A stretch of 64,000 nt of DNA from Oceanobacter mangrovi (GTDB lineage Bacteria; Pseudomonadota; Gammaproteobacteria; Pseudomonadales; Oceanobacteraceae): positions 248,001 to 312,000 of the forward strand of contig NZ_JAHXZR010000001.1 of assembly GCF_019740315.1 (NCBI RefSeq). The letters run 5' to 3'. Below the pieces are notes generated by a model. It saw nothing but the letters and a program-made list of their open reading frames with translations. It was not told where the DNA came from and ran no database searches. The translations under genes were made by a program, and so were the position numbers. Below are positions 16,972-24,514 of this stretch, in pieces (position 1 is the first letter of the stretch; each line of letters begins with the position of its first letter).

Positions 16972-17579
16972 CAGTCCGCCTCGATGGTGAAACGGATTTC
17001 GGTGCGATCACCGCTGGCTTCGTGCAGCACCAGACCTTGCAGCTGTTGGGCGCCCGTCATGTCGATCTGGCTGAAGAAGTTTTTCAGCACCTCGCTTTTG
17101 GGCGTCAGCTGCAACTGCCACGGCTGATCCGGCTGCTGTGCGCCGCTGATATCAAAGGTGGTTTGCAGGGTTGCCAGATCACCGGCAAAAATCGCCGCCA
17201 TGATGTTGGCGACTGTGGTGGTTTGTGGGCTGTTGGCATCGCTCTGCCACACCAGCTGGCCATTCTGGGTTTGCGAAATACCGCTGTCGCTGATCACCAC
17301 GGTGCTGGCGATCGGCTGTTCGATTTGCCAGCTCAGCCCTTGCTGGCGCTGATACACAAAGCGGCCGCTGGAGTGCAGCGGCCGTGGCAGCACGGCCAGA
17401 TACTTGTCCTGCTGGAACTGGCCTTGCAGCTGGTCTGTCGGGGTCAGAATTCGGGCAATCTGGTCGGCATCCAGCTCGGTAGCGAGTGTCTGGGCCTGCA
17501 CTGGCAGTGCTGTTGGCAGACTCAGCGCCATTCCAAGCAGCAAGATCCGGCCGCAGCGCAAGCGGCTTAAGAGACTCAT
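16971..17579 (-). CDS. LolA-like outer-membrane lipoprotein carrier protein
   Basis: A 202-residue secreted protein. The signal peptide ends near VQAQT after LLLGMALSLPTALP. The body has the LolA pattern, with repeated beta strands such as RFVYQRQQGLSWQIEQP, VVISDSGISQTQNGQLVW and LTPKSEVLKNFFSQIDM. It would ferry a hydrophobic cargo across the periplasm. A dedicated LolA-like carrier next to an MMPL exporter is usual in aryl polyene clusters, which points to the polyene lipid rather than general lipoproteins as cargo. ATGA overlap with the thioesterase gene. Confidence 0.87.
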   Translation of the reverse strand: MSLLSRLRCGRILLLGMALSLPTALPVQAQTLATELDADQIARILTPTDQLQGQFQQDKYLAVLPRPLHSSGRFVYQRQQGLSWQIEQPIASTVVISDSGISQTQNGQLVWQSDANSPQTTTVANIMAAIFAGDLATLQTTFDISGAQQPDQPWQLQLTPKSEVLKNFFSQIDMTGAQQLQGLVLHEASGDRTEIRFTIEAD

Positions 17580-17980
17580 AAATGCGCCTCGACCTTGTCG
17601 ATCAGGATCTGTGGGGACTCATAACACATGCTTTGAGTGCTCATATCAACGGCCACCATGGTGGTGGTGGCACGGGTGATACGTTTGCCGCTGGCGTTAC
17701 GGATTTCATAACGAATATGCAGTCGGTCGACCCATTCGGCCAGCGTCGCGGTGACGCTAACGGTTTCGCCGAAACAGGCTGGTCCCGGGTAACGGATGTG
17801 CAGGTCGATGACTGGCCAGGCGTAGCCGGAGGCTTTCATCTCGTTGTAGTTGTATTCGATCTTGTCGAGCAGGGCGCAGCGGGCGATTTCCAGGTATTTG
17901 GCGTAATGGCCGTGCCACACCACATTCATCATGTCGACGTCGTGAAACGGAACCTGGATTTCAACAGAAGCACTGATCAT
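17576..17980 (-). CDS. Acyl-CoA/ACP thioesterase (4HBT hotdog)
   Basis: A 134-residue hotdog thioesterase. VPFHDVDMMNVVWHGHYAKYLE matches the 4-hydroxybenzoyl-CoA-thioesterase pattern, with the conserved Asp in HDVD and the WHGHY segment. It could release the chain or edit wrongly loaded ACP. It overlaps its neighbours by four bases on each side (ATGA). Confidence 0.9.
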   Translation of the reverse strand: MISASVEIQVPFHDVDMMNVVWHGHYAKYLEIARCALLDKIEYNYNEMKASGYAWPVIDLHIRYPGPACFGETVSVTATLAEWVDRLHIRYEIRNASGKRITRATTTMVAVDMSTQSMCYESPQILIDKVEAHL

Positions 17981-19830
17981 AACGGCTGTCCGGTAACTGA
18001 AGCGGCATTGGTACCAGCATGGGCATGGTCGGAAGAGGTTGGTTCAGAAAAACTGCTGGCCGCAGGCACCGAAAAACTGATAGCACCGGACGAATTGGCC
18101 TTGTCACCGCTGCGATAACTGAACTGCAGATCGACACCATCTTGCCGCGCTTTCAGGGATAACGTCAGGCTGACGCGGTCACCCGGCACAATCGGGTTGG
18201 CGAACTTGATGTTTTTCATGCCACAGAAGCGGGCCGGGAAATCCAGATAACGCCGTGCCAGCGCAATCGCCCAGTCGGTTTGCACCACGCCGGGCAGAAT
18301 CGGGTAGTTGTCGAAATGGCCGTCGAACCAGCGCAGCCCGGTGCCAATCTGCAGATCGAGTTGCAGCTCTGGATTGTCTGCCTCACCGACCCGCTGTTCG
18401 GTCATGATGGTGGGCCAGCGCTCGGAAGCCTCAAATCGGTCGAGCAGATCCTGCAGCAGGGTTTTGCCCTGCGAGTTACGGGGAATCTCCAGCACGATAC
18501 GCCATTTGCGTGGCAATAACGGCCGTTCGAAGTGCAGCAACAAGGTCTGTTTGAAGCCCTCCAGCAAGGCCTTGCGACCCTGCTGTTGCAGCTGCTGGCG
18601 ACCCGCCTCGGTAAGTGACAGCACCGCCGCGACTTCGTCGCGATGGCCATGCAGCACCAGGCTGCGGGCTTCTTCAATAAAGGGGCTTTGTTGCAGCTGC
18701 TGATCCATCGCCGTCAGCGACAGCCGCTTGCCTTCGACTTTGGCAATCCGGTCGGTGCGGCCTAACAGGGTGAAGGTATTGTCTGGCTGCAGCTGCACCC
18801 GGTCGGTGGTAGCGTACCATTCGAGGTCGGCCAGAAACGGCGAGCGAATCTCCAGGCACTGGTTGTCCGGGCTGACACGCACGTCGATGCCGGGGCCGGG
18901 AGTCCAGTGGCTTTGTTCGGCACGATGCTGACGGCGCCAGGCGATACCACCGGTTTCGGAGCTGCCGAGAATCTCGTTGACGTTGGTGTCGAACCGGCGG
19001 GCGGATTCCACCGAGGCGGTTTCCGGCAGCGGTGCCCCGGAGCTGAAAATCATCCGGCTGTGCTGGCGCAAGGCCTGCCAGTCGAAGTTGTCTGGCAGCC
19101 GTGACAAGTGGGTCGGACTGCTGACCAGCAAGAACGACGGATTCGCCAGCATCGGCAAGGCACTGCTGACGTCTTCGATAAAGGCGCAGGTATCGCGCCA
19201 CATCGGCCGACCTTCTGCCAGTGGCCACAGCTGCCGGTACAGCATGCCGTAAATATGGTGGTGGCTGACAGTGCCAATGCTGCAGCTGTCGGCGTCGAGG
19301 TCGCTGCCCCACAGCTGCTCCAGCGCGGTGGTTTCTACCGCCATCTGGCGTAATGCCTTGGCAATCGCCTTGGGTTCGCCGGAGGAACCCGAGGTAAAGA
19401 TTTCCAGCAGTGGCGCGTGGTAATCCAGCGCTTGCGCCAGCGCTGTCAAAGGCTCTGCACCACAACCGGCTTCAGCATCCAGCCAGGGTTTGCTGGTCCT
19501 GACGTCAAAGTCACCGGCAAAGGCGTCGACCAGTGGTGCCAGTGCCTCCACGGTGCCGGGGTTGTTGGCACCCGGCACGCAGGAAATCAGTTGCTGGCTC
19601 CAGAGCGCAAACAGGATGGCGGTGAATTCGGCCAGATCCGGGTGATAAACCGCACAGCGCAGCAGCGCCGGGTTTTCAGCTTTGGCCTGTTGCAGCCGTA
19701 GTTGCCAGTCGGCCACCCGTTGCAGCCAGTCGGCCACGGTTAAATTACCCTGTTGGCCATAAAACAGCAGCGCCTGTGGATCGGCAGGGGATTGGTAGCG
19801 TTGTTCGAAGCGAGTGAAATTGTCAGCCAT
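17977..19830 (-). CDS. Acyl-ACP synthetase fused to a FabA/FabZ-like dehydratase domain
   Basis: A 617-residue protein with two parts. Residues 1 to about 450 are an AMP-binding acyl synthetase: the P-loop is FTSGSSGEPKAIAK, and GSSETGG and the GRTDRIAKVEGKRLS hinge follow. Residues about 490-590 are a hotdog domain with WFDGHFDNYPILPGV, the HxxxPxxPG signature of FabA/FabZ-like dehydratases. The first part would activate the aryl starter acid and load it on ACP; the second would dehydrate intermediates. In several aryl polyene clusters these are separate genes, so the fusion is notable. The last 40 residues are Ser/Ala-rich. It overlaps neighbours at both ends. Confidence 0.87.
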   Translation of the reverse strand: MADNFTRFEQRYQSPADPQALLFYGQQGNLTVADWLQRVADWQLRLQQAKAENPALLRCAVYHPDLAEFTAILFALWSQQLISCVPGANNPGTVEALAPLVDAFAGDFDVRTSKPWLDAEAGCGAEPLTALAQALDYHAPLLEIFTSGSSGEPKAIAKALRQMAVETTALEQLWGSDLDADSCSIGTVSHHHIYGMLYRQLWPLAEGRPMWRDTCAFIEDVSSALPMLANPSFLLVSSPTHLSRLPDNFDWQALRQHSRMIFSSGAPLPETASVESARRFDTNVNEILGSSETGGIAWRRQHRAEQSHWTPGPGIDVRVSPDNQCLEIRSPFLADLEWYATTDRVQLQPDNTFTLLGRTDRIAKVEGKRLSLTAMDQQLQQSPFIEEARSLVLHGHRDEVAAVLSLTEAGRQQLQQQGRKALLEGFKQTLLLHFERPLLPRKWRIVLEIPRNSQGKTLLQDLLDRFEASERWPTIMTEQRVGEADNPELQLDLQIGTGLRWFDGHFDNYPILPGVVQTDWAIALARRYLDFPARFCGMKNIKFANPIVPGDRVSLTLSLKARQDGVDLQFSYRSGDKANSSGAISFSVPAASSFSEPTSSDHAHAGTNAASVTGQPL

Positions 19831-20380
19831 GCTGTTCCCGTTTTACCCGACGGCGTACCAGCAGTTCCGCCGTCATCAGGGTTCCCATCAACAGATAGGA
19901 AATCAGTCCATTATATAAAGTCCACAAGGCGTCATCGCCGTACAGCACCGTCGCGAGGGCGATGCAGCCGTTGGCCGCAAAAAACAGGCACCAGACTTTG
20001 GTCACCTTACGGGTGTAAGTCACCCCGCTGGGGGGCAGCTCGGGTTCTTTCAGACGGGCGAGTCTTTCCACCACGGTTTGTGGTTGGCGCAGGCTCCAGC
20101 CAAACAGCACCAGCAGGTTGAAGCTGATCAGCACCGGGTAGAGTTTCAGCGCCAGTGCATCACCGGAAACCCAGGTCCAGCCTGCCAGCACTGCCAGTAT
20201 CAACACCATCAGCCAGCGACTGCCGGAGGCGGCGGCACCCGCTGAGAGGCTGCGGGCAACCCCCAGCGTCAGCAACAGCAGCGCCAGGTAACGCACATCG
20301 AAGTACTGCAGGCCGAAGTACACCGCCAGTGGGTAGCACAACGACAGCAGCACGATGAGGACGGTAAAAAACGGTTTCAT
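19823..20380 (-). CDS. Small integral membrane protein (COG4648-like) of the polyene cluster
   Basis: A 185-residue protein with about five or six membrane segments, starting MKPFFTVLIVLLSLCYPLAV. A central basic/acidic loop (ERLARLKEPELPPSGVTYTRKV) precedes the last helices. Membrane proteins of this size (COG4648) are regular members of aryl polyene clusters, between the ACPs and the acyl synthetase as here. Its role is not established; a scaffold or lipid-handling role is inference. Overlaps the next gene by eight bases. Confidence 0.78.
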   Translation of the reverse strand: MKPFFTVLIVLLSLCYPLAVYFGLQYFDVRYLALLLLTLGVARSLSAGAAASGSRWLMVLILAVLAGWTWVSGDALALKLYPVLISFNLLVLFGWSLRQPQTVVERLARLKEPELPPSGVTYTRKVTKVWCLFFAANGCIALATVLYGDDALWTLYNGLISYLLMGTLMTAELLVRRRVKREQHG

Positions 20381-20419
20381 GCGGGCCGGGTACCGGTGTT
20401 GGTAGGCAGGGTGGCGATG

Positions 20420-20662
20420 TTAGTTGTACAGCGCCTCAACAGCGTTGATAACGTCACCGACGGTGCGCACGCTCTTGAAATCTTCCGGATTGATCTTCTT
20501 GCCGGTGATCTTTTTCATTTCTACCACCATATCGACAGCGTCGATGCTGTCGATATCCAGGTCTTCGTACAGTCGTGCTTCCGGGCTGATCTGGTCTTTG
20601 TCCAGACCAAACAGGTCGCACAGGACGCGGGTGATGTGGTTCTGGATTTCGTCTCTGTTCAT
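20420..20662 (-). CDS. Acyl carrier protein 2 of the polyene cluster
   Basis: An 80-residue ACP starting MNRDEIQNHITRVL. The carrier site is DLDIDSIDAVDMV with Ser39. A second ACP is characteristic of aryl polyene clusters. ATG 20662 has AGGATCC upstream and lies four bases after the stop of the upstream acyltransferase gene; the open frame continues to 20716 without homology. Confidence 0.92.
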   Translation of the reverse strand: MNRDEIQNHITRVLCDLFGLDKDQISPEARLYEDLDIDSIDAVDMVVEMKKITGKKINPEDFKSVRTVGDVINAVEALYN

Positions 20663-20666
20663 GATG

Positions 20667-21512
20667 TCAGGATCCTGCTTTGCTCTCTGCCACAGTGTGG
20701 GGGTGATTATCTGCATTTGCCGATAACTTTGCTTGCCTCTGAAGGTCGCAACCCGTCACTGCCTTATTAAAAAATTGCTCCAGCTCATGAGTGAGCTGAC
20801 GTGCCGCCATAGCCTGGTTTTCCGCCCTGGCATACTGATCGATCTGTATAACAGGTAAGACTTCCAGCGTCATGCGTACACGCCGCTCGGGTACCTGATA
20901 CCACTTGATTTCCTTGGTCAGCGCTGGTGGCTCGCAACGGATCACCACTGGCCGGATCGGCGTCGCGGTCTTGATGGCGATATTGGCAGCACCACGCTTT
21001 AGCTGAATGCTTTCACCGGCGACTGTGCGAGTGCCTTCCGGGAACACAATCAGGTTGTTGCCAGCCCGAAATGACTCACCTGCCGCAGCGATCACCTGTT
21101 CGGGAGAGCTGTTGGCAATATAACCGGCCAGCCGGATCGGCCCCCAGGTAAAGGGGTTGCGCAGCAGCTTGCCTTTCACCACACAGTCGGCCTGGCGGGC
21201 AAACGCGATCAGGAAAATGGTATCAATCAGCGATGGGTGGTTAGCCAGAATCAGTTGGCCGGGCTGCTGCAGCCAGTGGCGATTTTTCACCTCGTAGGTC
21301 ATCACCCCCACCGCTCGCATCAGCTGGATAAACAGGTACATGGCACCACTGGAAACCGCTTTGCCAAGCCGCTGGCGCTGGCGGGGATTACGGATCAGCA
21401 GGATCAGCAAGGGGCTGATCAGCAGTGCAATCACCGCACCTCCCAGCCCAAACATGGCAAAGCAGAAGCTGGTGGCGAGCACTCGCCATGTCATGCTCAG
21501 CAGCCGGATCAT
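20667..21512 (-). CDS. Lysophospholipid acyltransferase (PlsC-like) of the polyene cluster
   Basis: A 281-residue membrane-bound acyltransferase with N-terminal hydrophobic segments (about 7-42). LANHPSLIDT gives the HX4D catalytic motif, and VFPEGTRT is the second block. It is the second acyltransferase of the cluster besides the LpxL-like one at 6647, and would take part in building the lipid anchor of the polyene. It overlaps the chain-length-factor gene by four bases. Confidence 0.85.
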   Translation of the reverse strand: MIRLLSMTWRVLATSFCFAMFGLGGAVIALLISPLLILLIRNPRQRQRLGKAVSSGAMYLFIQLMRAVGVMTYEVKNRHWLQQPGQLILANHPSLIDTIFLIAFARQADCVVKGKLLRNPFTWGPIRLAGYIANSSPEQVIAAAGESFRAGNNLIVFPEGTRTVAGESIQLKRGAANIAIKTATPIRPVVIRCEPPALTKEIKWYQVPERRVRMTLEVLPVIQIDQYARAENQAMAARQLTHELEQFFNKAVTGCDLQRQAKLSANADNHPHTVAESKAGS

Positions 21513-22231
21513 TGTGGCCTGATTCCATCTTCTGAAAAGTCACAGCGTTGCAGCCGCACCTGTCCCAGTTGGGCGCTATCCGCCTGGCCGCTCAGTAAGG
21601 CAAACATGGCATTCAGTTGGGCACTTAATGACACTGCTGGCTGTTCATCCGCAGCACGGCCAAAGTTCAGTTGATACTGCGGCGGGGCGGATTTTTCCAG
21701 CAGCAGTGCCAGTGCATATTCGTGTTCGGGTTCCAGCTCGGTGTCACCGTAGATTGCCGGTAACGGCTGGTCGTAGATCACACAGAGTGCCGTGTCACTG
21801 TCAGCATCGTTCAGCACCATGGCGGTTTCGGCGATGGCATTGGCAATGCCGTCCGGGCCCGCTGCAATCGCGCTGATATTGCTGGTATTGCCGGTGCTGA
21901 TCGACAACATGCCGCTGATGGCATTGTGCACCGACAGGCTGAACTGCATTGGTGATGGCGTTTCGCCATTGTGCAGGGCGGTGAGAATTTCGATGGAGCG
22001 CTGGATTTCGCCATGACGGCTGCAAAACACCAGCGGCATAACCGGCTGTGGTTCAAGCAGCGCAGCACAGGCGGAAATCGCCATTTTGCCCTGTTCACCC
22101 AGACGTCGCCGCATCATCGGCGGAATCAGTCCCAGTGCTGGCGCCTCGACCCGCTGGCCAAAACAAGCGGCTTCTTCAGCGGCAGGCATCCAGACGGCCC
22201 AATCCCTGATGCTGAATTTGATACCAGACAT
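21509..22231 (-). CDS. Ketosynthase-like chain-length factor
   Basis: A 240-residue protein resembling the shortened ketosynthase N-terminal family (Ketoacyl-synt_2) that serves as chain-length factor in aryl polyene synthesis. Recognisable parts are the start MSGIKFSIRDWAVW, VFCSRHGEIQRS and FSLSVHNAISGMLSI, where the ketosynthase active-site Cys is replaced (VHNAISG). It would pair with one of the two catalytic ketosynthases. It is the first gene of the main operon, divergent from the phosphopantetheinyl transferase gene. Confidence 0.85.
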   Translation of the reverse strand: MSGIKFSIRDWAVWMPAAEEAACFGQRVEAPALGLIPPMMRRRLGEQGKMAISACAALLEPQPVMPLVFCSRHGEIQRSIEILTALHNGETPSPMQFSLSVHNAISGMLSISTGNTSNISAIAAGPDGIANAIAETAMVLNDADSDTALCVIYDQPLPAIYGDTELEPEHEYALALLLEKSAPPQYQLNFGRAADEQPAVSLSAQLNAMFALLSGQADSAQLGQVRLQRCDFSEDGIRPQ

Positions 22232-22315
22232 GGAACACTCTCATCCATATAATTGGCCGCGTATTGTACTGGCCAACGGTCGTCAGGCAAGCGTGGTGGC
22301 GGTTCTGGCAGCTTT

Positions 22316-23026
22316 ATGAAATCAATTTTTCAAACAATTCCGCTAATGGTTGAAACAGCCACTAGGCCGTCAGGCTGGTTGTTGTGGTGCTCGCTGGCTG
22401 AGATTCCACTGCCGGTTGAGCTGGACTGGCTGAGCCTTTCCGAACAGCAACGACTGTCGAAGCTGAGTTCGCCACGCCGTCGAGAGACCTTTTTACGCGG
22501 CCATTATGGCCTGCGGCTGGCACTGGCCGACTGTCTTGGAGGCAGCATCAATGACTGGCTGATCGAACAGCTGGACAGTGGCGCACTGCAGTTGGCGTCT
22601 ACGGGCCACCAAAATATCGGTGTTTCTATTTCCCATTCCGGCGACTGGTTGGCTTTGGCGATTTCAGCGGTTGGCCCGGTTGGTGTTGATATCGAACAGA
22701 TCAAACCCAGGCCATCGCTGGCAGAGCTGTTGGCTGACTATGCTGCACCCGCCTTGCAACACGCCTGTGCCGAATTGCCTGGAGCCGAACAGCTGCGGCT
22801 CTGGTATCGCTGGTGGTGCAGTTACGAAAGTTGGGTCAAACAACAAGGGCGCGGAATTGATCTGGCCGAGTTTGGCCGCATGACGCTGGAGGTTGTCGAC
22901 GAAGGAGATTTGCCTGACGACTGTAAGACACTGTGTCTTGAACAAGCGGAGCTGATGCTGGCGGTGAGTGGGGAAGCCATCCGTGCAGGGTCTCCGGAGC
23001 TGCCCGTGTATCGGGTTATTAGCTGA
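22316..23026 (+). CDS. 4'-phosphopantetheinyl transferase (Sfp/HetI type)
   Basis: A protein of about 236 residues. The motifs SISHSGDWLALAIS, GPVGVDIEQIKPR (Mg-binding Asp/Glu) and WCSYESWVKQQGRG correspond to the three conserved blocks of Sfp-type transferases, the last a variant of WxxKEAxxK. It would convert the two ACPs of the cluster to their active form. The start is uncertain: ATG 22316 is chosen, the frame is open from 22253, and no strong ribosome-binding site is seen. Its stop codon lies in the loop of the hairpin at 22996-23041. Confidence 0.85.
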   Translation: MKSIFQTIPLMVETATRPSGWLLWCSLAEIPLPVELDWLSLSEQQRLSKLSSPRRRETFLRGHYGLRLALADCLGGSINDWLIEQLDSGALQLASTGHQNIGVSISHSGDWLALAISAVGPVGVDIEQIKPRPSLAELLADYAAPALQHACAELPGAEQLRLWYRWWCSYESWVKQQGRGIDLAEFGRMTLEVVDEGDLPDDCKTLCLEQAELMLAVSGEAIRAGSPELPVYRVIS

Positions 23027-23041
23027 TACACGGGCAGCTCC
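22996..23041. terminator. Long perfect hairpin over the end of the transferase gene
   Basis: A 17-bp perfect inverted repeat pairs 22996-23012 with 23025-23041 across a 12-base loop that contains most of the stop codon. No T-run follows on either side, so it may be a 3'-end stabiliser or an atypical terminator between converging genes. Confidence 0.6.
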
Positions 23042-23050
23042 GGCCTGAGT

Positions 23051-24388
23051 TTATAAGCCCATTGGGCGAATGGATGGCGCCATCAAACGTTGCAGAAAAC
23101 GGTTTTGAGATGGGGCTGGCGTTGAGGCTGGTGTTGCGGCTGTTGCAGCCGTCATGGTCGCTGATGCCGTATCGTCAACGGAGTAGTAGGTATATGCGAA
23201 TCCACCACCGTCTGTGACAGGGTTGAGCACTGCCTCGACGGATGGGAAGTAGGTGTACATTTCTTCAATATCTATCTCATCAATAACCAGATCCAGCCCC
23301 GGCAAAGCGTCGAATGCCGGAAACTCAATTGTCTGGCTACTGGCTGCCAATTGGCGATAGTCCATCAGAATAACGCTGATTTCCTGGCTGTCTGCCAACG
23401 TCGCTGAGCCTGTCAGATCAAGGGAAAGGGTACTGGTGTCGAGACTATCCAGCTGGTAACCGCTGACTTCAACATCGCCTGCAAAGGCACCACTGAAAGA
23501 CAGCGTATAGTTTTCCGGGTCCGCCAGCAGTTCCGGCAGCTGGGTGTCCAGTTGCTTGTTATAGTCGTAGACCAGCAGGTCGCTTAGGCCACGTTGAATC
23601 CGGCTGTAGCGCGAGTTAAGTACCTCGCAACTGCTGCTGTTACTGAAATCCACCAGTTTTGAGCCTCGCCGACTACTGGAAGTAAGTACCAGCAACTGGG
23701 AATCTGCCAGACTGGCACCGGAATAGAACGAAGTATAGTCGGGCACAGTAATCTGTTGGCTGCTGCCCAGGGATACATGACTGTCGGAGAGCTTCAGTAA
23801 CAACTGGTCACCATCGTTAAATGACAGCTCGTCATTGCAATAAAGGTAGTAGTTCTCGTCCTGGCGCAAGGTCAGCATCACGGCTACCGGGTCGTCGGTC
23901 GCTGAGGTCTCCAGAGTAAAGGAGCTGTCGTAAATATCCTCGTCAATCTGGTCGGTTATATCGCCGTCAATCAAGACAACGTCATCTTCGGTAAGAGTAA
24001 ACGTCAGGCTGCGGGTGACGGTCTCTGTTGATTCTTCTTCACAGAGATCCTCGGCTGTCTCGGGCACTTCACCAAAGCTGTCAACAAGCCAGCCAAACAA
24101 GGTATCCGGGTAGCGACCAATCGCGAACTGCGCGTTATCTCCCTCAAGGCAGCCTATTGCCAGGCTGAATGTATCGCCGCTGCCCAGGCTAACGGAAGTG
24201 GCGGTGGTTATCTGTTGCCAGTCGTCGTTGTTAACCTGATAAGCCAAATAGCCATTGCTGATTGCCGGAAACGAGAGGGTTGTTGGTTCGGAAGTGCTAT
24301 TGCTGCTGCTACCACCGCAGGCGGTCAGAGAGGCTACCGCTGCGCACGCCAACAGACGTGTTGTTGAATGAGGCCAGAAAGGTGTCAC
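23051..24388 (-). CDS. Predicted lipoprotein of unknown function
   Basis: A 445-residue protein beginning MTPFWPHSTTRLLACAAVAS, with the lipobox LTACGG near residue 24, followed by a Ser-rich linker. The body is acidic, Asp/Ser/Thr-rich and predicted mostly beta. It holds several Cys (for example CLEGDN, DLCEEE, YLYCND, SSCEVL) that may form disulfides, and ends with an Ala/Thr/Pro-rich region. I recognise no domain. It stands alone between the polyene cluster and glyS, converging on the transferase gene. The Gly after the lipid Cys fits outer-membrane sorting. Confidence 0.7.
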   Translation of the reverse strand: MTPFWPHSTTRLLACAAVASLTACGGSSSNSTSEPTTLSFPAISNGYLAYQVNNDDWQQITTATSVSLGSGDTFSLAIGCLEGDNAQFAIGRYPDTLFGWLVDSFGEVPETAEDLCEEESTETVTRSLTFTLTEDDVVLIDGDITDQIDEDIYDSSFTLETSATDDPVAVMLTLRQDENYYLYCNDELSFNDGDQLLLKLSDSHVSLGSSQQITVPDYTSFYSGASLADSQLLVLTSSSRRGSKLVDFSNSSSCEVLNSRYSRIQRGLSDLLVYDYNKQLDTQLPELLADPENYTLSFSGAFAGDVEVSGYQLDSLDTSTLSLDLTGSATLADSQEISVILMDYRQLAASSQTIEFPAFDALPGLDLVIDEIDIEEMYTYFPSVEAVLNPVTDGGGFAYTYYSVDDTASATMTAATAATPASTPAPSQNRFLQRLMAPSIRPMGL

Positions 24389-24455
24389 ACGAGATCCTTG
24401 TGTCAGTTTTGTGAGTAAGCGTTGAATATAATATGACAGTTCGATAATTAGCCAT

Positions 24456-24493
24456 AAAAAAACGCCACCTGACGCAAGTCAGGTGGCGTTTTG
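24456..24493. terminator. Rho-independent terminator after glyS
   Basis: AAACGCCACCTGAC (24460-24473) pairs perfectly with GTCAGGTGGCGTTT (24478-24491) around GCAA, with an A-run on the left that becomes the U-tract for the leftward glyQS transcript. Confidence 0.93.
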
Positions 24494-24514
24494 GAGTGGC
24501 TTGCGGAGGGCTAA

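Noticed and set aside
6647-23026. Cluster considered as a genomic island with integrase and attachment sites
   Set aside because: No integrase, transposase, tRNA gene or flanking direct repeat was seen at its ends; base composition looks like the neighbours.
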